A stretch of 64,000 bases of DNA, taken from the NCBI GenBank assembly GCA_003241385.1, contig QFPO01000004.1, positions 1 to 64,000 on the forward strand. The letters run 5' to 3'. Below are positions 34,274-43,128 of the stretch, one piece after another (position 1 is the first letter of the stretch; every line of letters begins with the position of its first letter). The notes beneath the pieces were generated by a model that made no database searches, was not told where the DNA came from, and worked only from the letters and a program-made list of their open reading frames with translations. The translations under genes and the position numbers were made by a program. The stretch comes from Rhodanobacter denitrificans (GTDB lineage Bacteria; Pseudomonadota; Gammaproteobacteria; Xanthomonadales; Rhodanobacteraceae).

Positions 34274-36412
34274 ATGCGATCGATCCGGATACTCGGCACA
34301 TTCGTTGTGTCCGCCGTCATCGGGGCAACGACGGCCTTCGCGCAACCCACCGATCTCGCACGTTTCGATGATGCAGGCTATTACCCCAACGTTTTTTACA
34401 ATCTCGCAAACGCGGGTTTCGCGCGCGTCGATCTGGATGGCGACGGGGTCGACGATCTCGCTTTGAGTGCAAGGGCGGGAACGAACCAGTATCTGGCGGT
34501 GATCGGGCGCACTCCGAACGGGTCGATTCAGTTCAAGCAGACGATGCGGCTGCCCGAGGAGGACGGCGAGCTGATCCGTGTATTGGCCTACGTCGAGAAC
34601 GGACGCCCGCGCGTGCTGACCGTCGGTATGGGCGGCGCTTGTCGCATCTATGGTGGCTGGCCGCTCGCGTTGATCGGGCAGTATTCGGTATCGCCTTATG
34701 TCAGCGGTGCGGCGGTAGGCGATCTGGATGCCGATGGGGTGCCCGAACTGGTGGTCTCGACGACAACGACGACGCTGGCGATCCACGCGCTGGACGGACA
34801 GCTTCGGCATGTGCTTCCGTACGGCGGCCCCTCGGATATCGCCTTGGACCAGCTCGACGCCGATCCAGCGCTGGAAATCGTGCTCAACAACGGCTACGTG
34901 CTCGACGGCGCTACGCATGCAGTGGAATGGCACTACGCCGAGGGCTTCGGCGGACATGTCGCCACCGGCAAGGTGGTCCCTGACGGTAGCACCGGCTGGA
35001 TCGGCACGACACCGAACAATCATTTCACGATCTTCCGTGCAGCGCCGTGGAGCCCCCTGTGGAGCGGCGACCTGATGGGCCCTTGGGCCGCGGCGTTGAC
35101 GATTCTGCCGATCGACGGCGGCGGCATGGACGGCGTAGCCGTCGCCGAATCGGGTTGGGGCGGAGTCGCGGTTTACGACATGGCGCTGCGCCAGTTGCGT
35201 TATCGAATTCACGAATGGACGCTGTACGTTCTGGGGCTGACCGGAGTCGACATCGACGGCGACACACTGCCCGATTTGGCCGTCGGCACCGGCGGCGTAC
35301 CGTATCCCGGTGGCGCACTGACGATCCACGACGCTCGCAATGGCGCGACCAAGTGGGAGTACGTGCCGACCGGCGGCGCGCTTCAGGCAATGGTATGGGG
35401 CGATGCCGACGGCGACGGCAAGGAAGAGCTCACCGCCAGCGGAACGATCGGTGACGAGACGAACTACGTGACGATCGCGTACGACGCGGAATCGGGACTC
35501 CCGCTATGGCGCGCGCCGTTCCCCAGTAACTCCAGCATGCCGGCGGTTCCTCGCCATGGCCGACACATTTCGCTGTCGACCGACACTCTCGCTGCGAATC
35601 GGAGAATCGTTCTGGCCGGCAGCGACTTCCAGGAAGCGCAAATCACGGTTCTGGACGGCGTCACCCGCGCGATCGTATGGGCGGTGCGTGGACCGGCGAT
35701 CGAGGAATTGCGGGCAAGAGCCGTCAAGGGTCTGGTCGTTTCCGACATCGACGCGGACGGCGCCGAGGATGTCATCGTGGCCACCCAGCCGGCGAACATT
35801 ACGGTCCAGGGCACACAACTGCTGGTCTTTTCCGGACGCAACGGCACACTGTTGCGGCGAACCGACCTGCCGGCGGCGGCGATTCAAGATGCCCTTCTGA
35901 TACAAGGCGACGAGAGCGGCGCGAGTCCGGATCGAGTCGTCATCTCCACTCCGACCCAATTGCTCGCCTATGATCTTCAGACCGGCACCCCCGCCTGGAA
36001 CCTGGATGTCGAGCATCAGCACGTGGTCCACGTTCGCCGCGGTCTCGCAGGCGCGGAAATCTTCACATTCTCCGAGTCCGGTGAGATTCGCATATTCGAC
36101 GCGACGACGCGCCAACCGCTGCGGCAGCTCTCGCTCGGGGAGCCGATCCGCCAGGCACGCGTGATCGACGACGACGTTGGCTCCATCGCATTGGCATTGG
36201 AGCGCCGGCTCGTTCTGCTGGATGGGACGACCGGCACGGTGCGTGCAACATCGAGTGATGTCGGCCGGATCTCCTCCGAAACTCATTCGCTCGCCGTCGC
36301 GCCGGCCGGGGCGGGAACCTGGCGTGCCGCCATCAGCTCCAGCAGCGGCATTTACCGGTTTCGGATTCGACTGACCGACGCTTTGTTCAAGGGCACGTTC
36401 GATCCAAACTGA
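34274..36412 (+). CDS. Exported FG-GAP repeat protein (third paralogue)
   Basis: A 712-residue protein from the ATG at 34274, which starts a standard signal peptide (MRSIRILGTFVVSAVIG, cleavage after AFA). A GTG at 34208, overlapping the previous stop, would add 22 Pro/His-rich residues and is less likely. Calcium-loop blades: VDLDGDGVDDL, GDLDADGVPEL, LDADPALEIV, DIDGDTLPDL, GDADGDGKEEL, SDIDADGAEDV. The tail is DALFKGTFDPN, the most diverged of the three. The order of blades and the LDADPALEI block are conserved across all three proteins, showing tandem duplication. Last gene of the probable operon. Confidence 0.85.
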   Translation: MRSIRILGTFVVSAVIGATTAFAQPTDLARFDDAGYYPNVFYNLANAGFARVDLDGDGVDDLALSARAGTNQYLAVIGRTPNGSIQFKQTMRLPEEDGELIRVLAYVENGRPRVLTVGMGGACRIYGGWPLALIGQYSVSPYVSGAAVGDLDADGVPELVVSTTTTTLAIHALDGQLRHVLPYGGPSDIALDQLDADPALEIVLNNGYVLDGATHAVEWHYAEGFGGHVATGKVVPDGSTGWIGTTPNNHFTIFRAAPWSPLWSGDLMGPWAAALTILPIDGGGMDGVAVAESGWGGVAVYDMALRQLRYRIHEWTLYVLGLTGVDIDGDTLPDLAVGTGGVPYPGGALTIHDARNGATKWEYVPTGGALQAMVWGDADGDGKEELTASGTIGDETNYVTIAYDAESGLPLWRAPFPSNSSMPAVPRHGRHISLSTDTLAANRRIVLAGSDFQEAQITVLDGVTRAIVWAVRGPAIEELRARAVKGLVVSDIDADGAEDVIVATQPANITVQGTQLLVFSGRNGTLLRRTDLPAAAIQDALLIQGDESGASPDRVVISTPTQLLAYDLQTGTPAWNLDVEHQHVVHVRRGLAGAEIFTFSESGEIRIFDATTRQPLRQLSLGEPIRQARVIDDDVGSIALALERRLVLLDGTTGTVRATSSDVGRISSETHSLAVAPAGAGTWRAAISSSSGIYRFRIRLTDALFKGTFDPN

Positions 36413-36745
36413 TATGGCGCGGTGGCGCTAGCGCCTTCCGCGGTGCGCTTCGGCGGCCCCAGGCAAGCGTCACTGCGCAATGGCCACTAGCGCATCGGCG
36501 CTCCGATTCTTCCGGAAAGCTGGCCTTACCCGCGTGCGAACCTCGACCTCGGCGAGCCTCGATTCACGAGCCTGCAGGCAGGCGCTCGCGGCGACGCCCA
36601 AGACGCCGATCGGATCGATCAAGCCATGGCGTCACGGATCGCCATGCGAAAGCGGCAAGGTCCGATGAAGCGGATTTGCGCCGAGATCGACGACCGTCCG
36701 GACTCGCGCCGTTGACTCCCCCGCGCGATCACCCATAGTGCGCGG
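36413..36745. other. Intergenic region before the second CadC-like regulator
   Basis: About 330 bases. The only structure I see is the palindrome GGCGCTAGCGCC (36424-36435), 12 bases after the FG-GAP cluster, possibly part of a terminator. A 62-codon frame at 36480 lacks any start signal or protein-like composition and is not called. The promoter of the regulator gene must lie near the 3' end. Confidence 0.45.
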
Positions 36746-39124
36746 ATGACCGGCCCCGTCTACCACTTCGGCGCGTTCCGACTCGATCCCGCGCGCCGCG
36801 AGCTGCGGCGCGGCGATGTGCTCGTCGAGGTGCCGCCGCGCGTATTCGCCGGTCTGATCCACCTGATCGAGCAGCGCGAACGCGCGGTCACGCGCGCCGA
36901 GCTGATCGCGGCGGTCTGGCGCCGCGACAATGTCTCCGAGACGCAGCTGTTCCAGCTGATCCTGCGCGCGCGCCGCGCGATCGACGATGACGCCGAACAG
37001 CAGCGCTGCATCCGCACGATCGTCGGCTACGGCTATCGCTGGGTCGCCGCGACCGAGGTCGACATCGACGACGCGCAGCCGGTCGCAGTGCCGGCCGCGG
37101 CGGTCGACCCGGACCCGACCGACGCAGGGCTCACGGAGCGACCGTCGCCCGGCGGCACCACACCCGCCGCAGCCCCTGCCGCGCGGCGCCGATCGGTGCG
37201 CTCGATCGCCGTGCTCGGCGTACTGGCCGCCTGCGTACTGGCGGCCGGCCTCGTCGGATACTTGCGCGCACCCGACGCCTCGCAGGTCGCACCCGATTCC
37301 CCGAACCGGACCACCGGCCAGCGCCGCTACGCGGTGCTGCCGTTCGCGGTCGAGGCGGCCGACGGACTGGCCTGGGTGCGGCTCGGCGGCATGGATCTGC
37401 TCGCCGACCGCCTGGTGCGCGCCGGTCTCGGCGTGCAGCCGGCCGAGGTCACGCTCGGCCTGATCGCCGCGAGCGCCGATGCGGCGCAGCGCCTGCGCAG
37501 CGAGGGCGGCGTCGACACCGTCGTCGACGGTGCGGTCGCGCGACAGGGTTCGGCCTGGGCGGTGACGCTGACCGCGACGCCGGCGGCGGCGACGCCGATC
37601 CGCATCGTCGCGACCGATGCCGACGTCATGACCGCGCTACAGCAGGCCGGCGATCGGCTGCTGACCGCGCTCGGCCGCGCACCGCCGGAGCGCAGCCTCT
37701 CTGCCGACCTGGCCGCCCTGCTGCAACAGGCGCGCGCGGCCCTGCTCGAGGACGATGCGCCGCGTGCGCAGGCCCTGCTCGAGTCCGCGCCGCCGGCACT
37801 GCGCGACGATCCGGAGATCGGCCTGCTGGCCGCGCGCGTCGAGGCGCGCCTGGGCCGTTTCGAGTCCTCGATCGAGCGTGCGACGCGGCTGCTCGATCGG
37901 GCGTCCGGCGCGGACGATCCGTACCTGCGCATGCGCCTGCTGATCACGCGCGGCGCCGCCCGCATTCCGCTCGACCAGGCCGAGCCGGCGCGCGCCGATT
38001 TCGACGCCGCGCTGGCGGTGCCGGGCGCGGCGACGTTTCCGCATACGCTCGGCGAGGCCACGCTCGGCCGCGGCATCACCGCCTCGATGCGCGCCGACAC
38101 CGCCGCCGCGCTGGCCGATCTCGGCCGCGCGCGCGTGCTGCTCGACCAGAGCGGCGACGCGCTCGGCGTCGCGCGCGTCGACCTCAGCTGGGCCGTGCTC
38201 GACGCCGGCCGCGGCGCGTTCGCCGAGGCCGGGCCGCGTTTCGAGCGCGCCGCGCGCGCGTTCGAGGCGCTCGGCGCGCAGCGCCCGCTGAAGAGCGCGC
38301 TGATCGGCCTGCAGGATGTTCAGCTCGACCTGCTCGAGCTGCGCGCGGCGATGGCGACCAACGAGCGTGCCTGGTCGATCACGACCGCCGGCAACGATCC
38401 GCTGCTGCGCCGCGTGCTGGGCCTGCAGCGCGCGCGCAGCCTGCTCGCGGTCGGCCGCCTGCGCGAGCTGCACGCGCTGCTGCAGACGCTGGCCGCCGGC
38501 AATCTGGACTATCTGGCCGCCTCGCGCGACGAGGAGCGGCTGCGTCTGCTCGAAGTCGAGCTGGCACTGGCCGAAGGCCGCAGCGACGAGGCACGGCACG
38601 CCGCGCTCGGCCTGCCGACCGAGCGGCTCGCCGGCGGCGGCGACGACGTGCTGCGCGCGCGTGCCGCGCTGACGCGCCAGCGCGCGCTCGGCGGCGACGG
38701 CGCGGCGATTGACGAGTCGACCGACGACAGCCCCGGCAGCCGCCATGCCTCGCCGTACCGCCGGCTGGCCGACGCCGAGCGCGCCGCCCATCGCGGCGAC
38801 GCCGGCGCGGCCGACGCCGCCTACCGGCGCGCGCTGGCCGAGGCCGACGCGATCGGGCTGCCGTCGACGATCGCCGCGGTCATCGCCTCGTACGTGCCGT
38901 TCCTGCTCGAAGCCGGGCGCGTCGCCGAGGCCGCCGAACAGGCCGGGCGCGTCGGCACCTGGGCCGAGGAGGACTACGACAGCGCCGTGGTCCGGCTGCG
39001 CATCGCGCATGCGCTCGGCGCGCTGCCGGCCTGGCAGGCGGCGCTCGACGCGGCCCGCCGCAGCGCCGGCGAGCGCCGTCTGCCCGATGCGCTGACAGCG
39101 GCGCCGACCGCTTTACGTCGTTGA
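36746..39124 (+). CDS. CadC-like transmembrane winged-helix regulator with TPR domain (second copy)
   Basis: A 792-residue paralogue of the regulator at 20224. Winged helix at about residues 5-100 (FGAFRLDPARREL, IEQRERAVTRAELIAAVW, LFQLILRARRAID, IRTIVGYGYRWVA), a Pro-rich linker, one span near 152-172 (SIAVLGVLAACVLAAGLVGYL), then about 600 residues of TPR-like helices predicted in the periplasm. DNA binding inside and sensing outside is the known mode of CadC/ToxR proteins. Just downstream lie three CGTRA(A)G boxes at helical-turn spacing (39134-39164) and a coupled pair of exported-protein genes, a likely target. The start has no strong ribosome binding site, but the fold begins at this Met. 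Confidence 0.86.
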   Translation: MTGPVYHFGAFRLDPARRELRRGDVLVEVPPRVFAGLIHLIEQRERAVTRAELIAAVWRRDNVSETQLFQLILRARRAIDDDAEQQRCIRTIVGYGYRWVAATEVDIDDAQPVAVPAAAVDPDPTDAGLTERPSPGGTTPAAAPAARRRSVRSIAVLGVLAACVLAAGLVGYLRAPDASQVAPDSPNRTTGQRRYAVLPFAVEAADGLAWVRLGGMDLLADRLVRAGLGVQPAEVTLGLIAASADAAQRLRSEGGVDTVVDGAVARQGSAWAVTLTATPAAATPIRIVATDADVMTALQQAGDRLLTALGRAPPERSLSADLAALLQQARAALLEDDAPRAQALLESAPPALRDDPEIGLLAARVEARLGRFESSIERATRLLDRASGADDPYLRMRLLITRGAARIPLDQAEPARADFDAALAVPGAATFPHTLGEATLGRGITASMRADTAAALADLGRARVLLDQSGDALGVARVDLSWAVLDAGRGAFAEAGPRFERAARAFEALGAQRPLKSALIGLQDVQLDLLELRAAMATNERAWSITTAGNDPLLRRVLGLQRARSLLAVGRLRELHALLQTLAAGNLDYLAASRDEERLRLLEVELALAEGRSDEARHAALGLPTERLAGGGDDVLRARAALTRQRALGGDGAAIDESTDDSPGSRHASPYRRLADAERAAHRGDAGAADAAYRRALAEADAIGLPSTIAAVIASYVPFLLEAGRVAEAAEQAGRVGTWAEEDYDSAVVRLRIAHALGALPAWQAALDAARRSAGERRLPDALTAAPTALRR

Positions 39125-39133
39125 TCGCAAAGG

Positions 39134-39164
39134 CGTGAAGACGTTCGTAAGGCGGTCGTAAGGC
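39134..39164 (+). promoter_or_regulatory. Three direct repeats CGTGAAG/CGTAAGG/CGTAAGG at 11-12 base spacing
   Basis: CGTGAAG (39134), CGTAAGG (39146) and CGTAAGG (39157) lie on the same face of the helix, 10 bases after the regulator gene and about 115 bases before the exported-protein gene at 39279. OmpR/PhoB-type winged helices bind direct repeats with 11-base spacing, so this is a plausible binding site for the regulator encoded just upstream. Confidence 0.5.
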
Positions 39165-39278
39165 CGCTGGAATGGCGGACGCGAGCGGCCGTCATCACAG
39201 TCTGCGCCGCATCCGGCCGGGCGCCGCCTTCGCGTCCGCGGCGCCGGCCTTCCCTTCATCCGTGCACGACGAACTGCC

Positions 39279-39977
39279 ATGACGAGACGATCCGCCCTCC
39301 TCCCCTCGAGCGCCGCCCTGCTCGCGCTCGCGATCGCCGCGGTGCCGGCCTTCGCCGCCCCGACGACGCGCTCGGGCGCGCCGGGCAGCGGCAGCGCGCC
39401 GCGCGCGACCATGGCCGACCCGGTCTTCGCCGACGCGTTCGACCGCGGCGGCGGCAGCGTGACCGTCTACACCGACCGCGCCGCGTTTCTCGCCGCGCTC
39501 GCGCCCGGCCGCGTCGAACTGGCGTTCGACGAGCTGATCCCCGGCCACAGTCCGCCGCTGCACTACACCGACCAGGGCTTCAGCCTCTGGGTGTTCACGC
39601 CGCCCGGCACGCATCACGGCCTGTACAACGGTCCCGGCTTCGTCTCGACCGATCAGGTCGACGAGCCGCTGATGGTCTGGACCACGCTCGACGACCGGCC
39701 GATCGGTGCGCTCGGCGGCAACGTCTGGCCGTCGGATTTCTCGCTGCGGCCGACCGACGGCACGATCGGCGTCGACGTGATCCTGCAGGACGGCACGCTC
39801 GGCGCCACCGCGATCGTCGATGCAGCCGTGCCGGACAGCTTCGTCGGCTTCATCAGCCACGGCGAGCCGATCGCCTATCTGCTGATCGAGGCACCCGACC
39901 TCGTCGATCCGCCGGCCGGCACCACGCCGGACCGCTGGCCGACGCTCGACAATCTGGTCGTCGGAGGTGTGCAGTGA
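39279..39977 (+). CDS. Exported protein made of one FLAA..ALGG..DNLVVG module
   Basis: A 232-residue secreted protein. The signal peptide ends at AFA (residues 1-27). Directly after a short linker comes DPVFADAFDRGGG (about residues 47-59), the motif that elsewhere sits at protein C-termini. The rest is one beta-rich domain with FLAALAPG, ALGGNVW, LQDGTLG, FVGF and finally TLDNLVVGG. The same markers in the same order form the C-terminal domain of the next protein, so the two are related by duplication. The fold resembles the sandwich found in many PEP-CTERM-type exported proteins, but no sorting anchor is present. It overlaps the next gene by four bases (GTGA). Confidence 0.78.
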   Translation: MTRRSALLPSSAALLALAIAAVPAFAAPTTRSGAPGSGSAPRATMADPVFADAFDRGGGSVTVYTDRAAFLAALAPGRVELAFDELIPGHSPPLHYTDQGFSLWVFTPPGTHHGLYNGPGFVSTDQVDEPLMVWTTLDDRPIGALGGNVWPSDFSLRPTDGTIGVDVILQDGTLGATAIVDAAVPDSFVGFISHGEPIAYLLIEAPDLVDPPAGTTPDRWPTLDNLVVGGVQ

Positions 39978-42016
39978 GCCGGCCTTCCGTCCGCGGTCGC
40001 CGCAACGCACCGGTCGCATTCCTCGTGCGCGCCTTCGCTTCGGTCGCATGGCTCGCGGCGCTCGTCGCCGCGCCGGCCGCGCAGGCCGACATCGCACTGA
40101 CCGCGACCGCCAGCTCCACCACCTACACGCGCGGCCAGATCAACAGCTACGTGATCGATCTGCGCCTGATCTCCGAGGCCTACGCCGGCGCCGACACGAC
40201 GATCTTCCGCGTGCCCGAGGGCGTCACGCTGTCGGCGATCCGCGAGCGCAATACCTTCAGTTTCTGCAGCGACGTCGACGTGCTGGTGCTCGGCATGGGC
40301 ACGCGCGAAGGCGGCTGGTATCAGCGCGGCTATCCGCAGCCGGCCGGCTGCGGCAGTCTGTCCGGCTCGCCGGCTCCGGGCGAGCTGCAGGTCGTCATCG
40401 TCGACCTTGACGTGTCGGCCGACTACGCAGGCCCGCTGCCGCTGGAGATCCATCTGATCGGCGACGGCACCGGCAAGCCGCCGAACGAGGCCAGCATCAC
40501 GCTGAACCTCGCCGACGACGGCAGCGCCGCGCAGACCTGGCATTTCGACGCGCTGAATGCGCCGGCGCTGCCGGCCGGCTGGACGACGGGCGCGAGCGGC
40601 GCCGCCACGGCCTGGGTCACGCAGACCGATCTCGCCGACAGCGCGCCCAATGCCGTGCATACACCGGCGCCGGCCGCGGCCGGCGAGGCGATCCTGACCA
40701 GCGCGCCGATCATGGTGCCGGCCGGCGGCGGCGAGGTGCAGTTCCGTCAGCGCCTGGCGACCGAAGCCGGCGCCGACGGCGGCGTGCTCGAGATCGCGAT
40801 CGACGGCGGTGCGTTCGCCGACGTGATCGCGGCCGGCGGCCACTTCACGACCGGCGGCTACACAGGCCCGCTGACGGCCGCACCGGCCTGCGGCGCCGGC
40901 ACGCATCCGCTGGCCGGCCGGATGGCCTGGAGCGGATCGCAGGCGGCCTTCGCGCCGGTGGCCGTCGCGCTGCCGATCGCGGCGGCCGGCCGCAGCGTGC
41001 AGCTGCGCTGGCGCTTGGCGAGCGACTGCACCGGCACGGTCGACGGCGCCAACGGCTGGTGGATCGACGACGTGCGCATGGCCGGCACGACGCCGCACAT
41101 CGCAGCGCCGGCACGGCTCGCGGTCTCGGTCGGCGCCGGTGCGAAGCATCTCGAAACGGTCGATATCGGCAATGCCGGCGGCGGTTTGCTCGGCTATGCG
41201 GTGACCGCCGCCACCGACGACTGCGCGGTGCCGGGTGGCCCGTCGTGGCTGCAGCTCGGCGACGCGACCGGCCAGGTCGCCGGCGGCGCGCAGGACATGG
41301 TCGCGCTGACGATCGATGCGACCGATCTGCCGGCCGGCGACTACGCGGCCCGGCTCTGCGTGGCCGGCAACGACACCGACACGATCCGCGCGATCCCGCT
41401 GCAGCTGCGCGTCGGCGCCGAGCCGTGCGGCGCGGCCGACCGCCTGTTCGCGAACGGCTTCGACGACGACGCCGACGGCGTCTGCGGCGGCGCACTGCGT
41501 ACGTTCGACGACGCCGAGGCGTTCCTCGCCGCAGTCGCGCCCGGCGCCGACCGCAACACCTTCACCGGCCTGCGCAGCGGCTACGTGCACGGCCCGCTCG
41601 CGTTCGGCGACGGCGACTTCACGTACCAGGCCACCGGATCGCCGGCCGGCTTCTTCGGCAACCTGTTCCTGTTCGCCGGTGCCGGCATGCTCGCGCCGAT
41701 GGGGCCCGGTCCCGACAGCCTGCTGACGATCGACTTCACCGGCGCACCGGTGACCGCGCTCGGCGGCCACTTCTGGGGCCAGCTGTTCTTCGTCTCGACC
41801 AGCATCGAGGAGAACCTGCAGCTGCCCACGCCGATCGTGCTGACGCTCGACGACGGCACCGTCGAGACGTTCACCGCGACCAGCCAGCGCGATTTCCGCG
41901 GCTTCGTCGCGACGCGGCCGATCCGCCGTCTGACGATCGCCGCGCCGGTCGCGCTGCCCGATGGCGATTACGCCTGGGGCGTGTTCGACAATCTGATCGT
42001 CGGCCGCGCGCGCTGA
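39974..42016 (+). CDS. Multidomain exported beta-sandwich protein
   Basis: A 680-residue secreted protein. Signal peptide residues 1-38 (ASVAWLAALVAAPAAQA). An N-terminal Ig-like domain (residues 40-170) is followed by a jelly-roll domain with WHFD...GWTTG and GWWIDDVRMAG (about 180-375), a BACON-like sandwich (375-485: LTIDATDLPAGDYAARLCV), then ADRLFANGFDDD (about 488-499), the LFADGFE motif inside the chain, and the C-terminal FLAA..ALGG..DNLIVG module shared with the preceding protein. The GTG start overlaps the upstream stop (GTGA), with a strong GGAGGT five bases before it, so the two are translationally coupled. No enzyme motif. Confidence 0.83.
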   Translation: MSRPSVRGRRNAPVAFLVRAFASVAWLAALVAAPAAQADIALTATASSTTYTRGQINSYVIDLRLISEAYAGADTTIFRVPEGVTLSAIRERNTFSFCSDVDVLVLGMGTREGGWYQRGYPQPAGCGSLSGSPAPGELQVVIVDLDVSADYAGPLPLEIHLIGDGTGKPPNEASITLNLADDGSAAQTWHFDALNAPALPAGWTTGASGAATAWVTQTDLADSAPNAVHTPAPAAAGEAILTSAPIMVPAGGGEVQFRQRLATEAGADGGVLEIAIDGGAFADVIAAGGHFTTGGYTGPLTAAPACGAGTHPLAGRMAWSGSQAAFAPVAVALPIAAAGRSVQLRWRLASDCTGTVDGANGWWIDDVRMAGTTPHIAAPARLAVSVGAGAKHLETVDIGNAGGGLLGYAVTAATDDCAVPGGPSWLQLGDATGQVAGGAQDMVALTIDATDLPAGDYAARLCVAGNDTDTIRAIPLQLRVGAEPCGAADRLFANGFDDDADGVCGGALRTFDDAEAFLAAVAPGADRNTFTGLRSGYVHGPLAFGDGDFTYQATGSPAGFFGNLFLFAGAGMLAPMGPGPDSLLTIDFTGAPVTALGGHFWGQLFFVSTSIEENLQLPTPIVLTLDDGTVETFTATSQRDFRGFVATRPIRRLTIAAPVALPDGDYAWGVFDNLIVGRAR

Positions 42017-42031
42017 GGCCGCAGGCCATCT

Positions 42032-42058
42032 GGGCGTGCCGCTCTGCGCGGCGCGCCC
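42032..42058. terminator. Strong GC hairpin between convergent genes
   Basis: GGGCGTGCCGC (42032-42042) pairs with GCGGCGCGCCC (42048-42058) over 11 positions with one G-U/T-G wobble and a TCTGC loop. It stands between the stop codons at 42016 and 42068, the expected place for a bidirectional terminator. Confidence 0.55.
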
Positions 42059-42067
42059 CGGTGTGCT

Positions 42068-42949
42068 TCAGGTATGCCCCAGGCGCGGATCGTCGTAGAA
42101 ATCGTTGACCTGGTTCGGGTTCGCGCAGCCGCCGGTGGTGCCGAGCAGGCGCTCGCCCTCGATGCGTTGGAACGCGGGATCCTCGTTGTAGACGTTGAGG
42201 TAGCGCGCGGTCAGCGCCTGCGCATCGGTGTCGAACGCGGCGGTCTCGCCGTCGTACTCGGCCGCATCGCGCGCGGCGGTGTCGGCCGCGTCGTGGATGA
42301 AATGGACCAGCGTATTGGTCGTGTTCGTCATGCGCAGGTTGCGGTCACCGTCGTAGATCGAGGTCTCGAGTACGACACCTTGCGGACCGGCCGCGTGCAT
42401 CGTGATCTTCGCGCCGCCGACCAGCAGCGAGCGCCGCGAGCCGTCCCACTCCGGCTCGCCGCCCCAGTCCTTGATGTGCTTGCCGTTGAGGTTCTCGTGC
42501 GGATCGCCCCAGTGCTGCACGGTGTTGCGGCTCTGCGGATCGGTCACGGTGATCGTGTGCAGGTCGATCCTGATCGTGTAGCCGTCGCGCGTGACGTACA
42601 GCAGCGGCGACCCGGTACCGCCTGCTTGCGTCAGCGTGCCGCGCTCGAACGCGTCGCGAAACACGAACGCAGGACACTCGCTGCCGAGCATCAGCGGCAC
42701 GCCGCCGAGCGGGACCGCCAACGCCCAGCTGTCCGGCGCCGGGGACGGCCCGGCAGCCGCTGCGGCGCCGCTGCCGGCCGCTGCGACCAGGGTGACCAGA
42801 GCGGCGAGCGGACGTCGCAAGCGGCGTCGCCGCGTGTGCGTGCACGCATCGGTCGACACGGGACCGGCCGACAGCGAGCCGACCGGCATCGAGGCGGAAG
42901 CGGCCGCGTCGACGCAGCGAACGGACACGGGCGAGCACGAAGTCTTCAT
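42068..42949 (-). CDS. Exported GDPH-motif protein, DUF1521-like
   Basis: A 293-residue protein. A long N-terminal lead (residues 1-40) precedes a twin-charged signal segment RRRRLRRPLAALVTLVAAAG, and GGAG precedes the chosen ATG. Residues 95-104, FVFRDAFERG, are an internal copy of the LFADGFE motif. From about 120 follows YTIRIDLHTITVTD...VQHWGDPHENLNG (GDPH at 148-151)...LLVGGAKITMHA. This order of a beta strand, GDPH and a late GxKIT strand recalls DUF1521 (MIIA) domains, which in rhizobial NopE and a Vibrio protein cut themselves at GD/PH on metal binding. The match is by eye; a von Willebrand-D-like GDPH is the alternative. Confidence 0.68.
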   Translation of the reverse strand: MKTSCSPVSVRCVDAAASASMPVGSLSAGPVSTDACTHTRRRRLRRPLAALVTLVAAAGSGAAAAAGPSPAPDSWALAVPLGGVPLMLGSECPAFVFRDAFERGTLTQAGGTGSPLLYVTRDGYTIRIDLHTITVTDPQSRNTVQHWGDPHENLNGKHIKDWGGEPEWDGSRRSLLVGGAKITMHAAGPQGVVLETSIYDGDRNLRMTNTTNTLVHFIHDAADTAARDAAEYDGETAAFDTDAQALTARYLNVYNEDPAFQRIEGERLLGTTGGCANPNQVNDFYDDPRLGHT

Positions 42950-43128
42950 CGGACCGATCTCCGGATACGGTGCGCCGTCGATGGCGCGGTCGGTCTCAAT
43001 GCGCAAGGCGGCGCCGGATCGGCTCAGACGGCGGGCGCCGCCGCGATGCGGCGCTGCCATGACCGGCGGCGCGCTCCCACCCGATGCGCTTGGGGCGGCG
43101 CGTCACCTGCTGCGTCGATGCGATCGGC

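Noticed and set aside
36480..36668. 62-codon open frame before the second CadC-like regulator
   Set aside because: No ribosome binding site, no recognisable sequence, composition like shadow frames.
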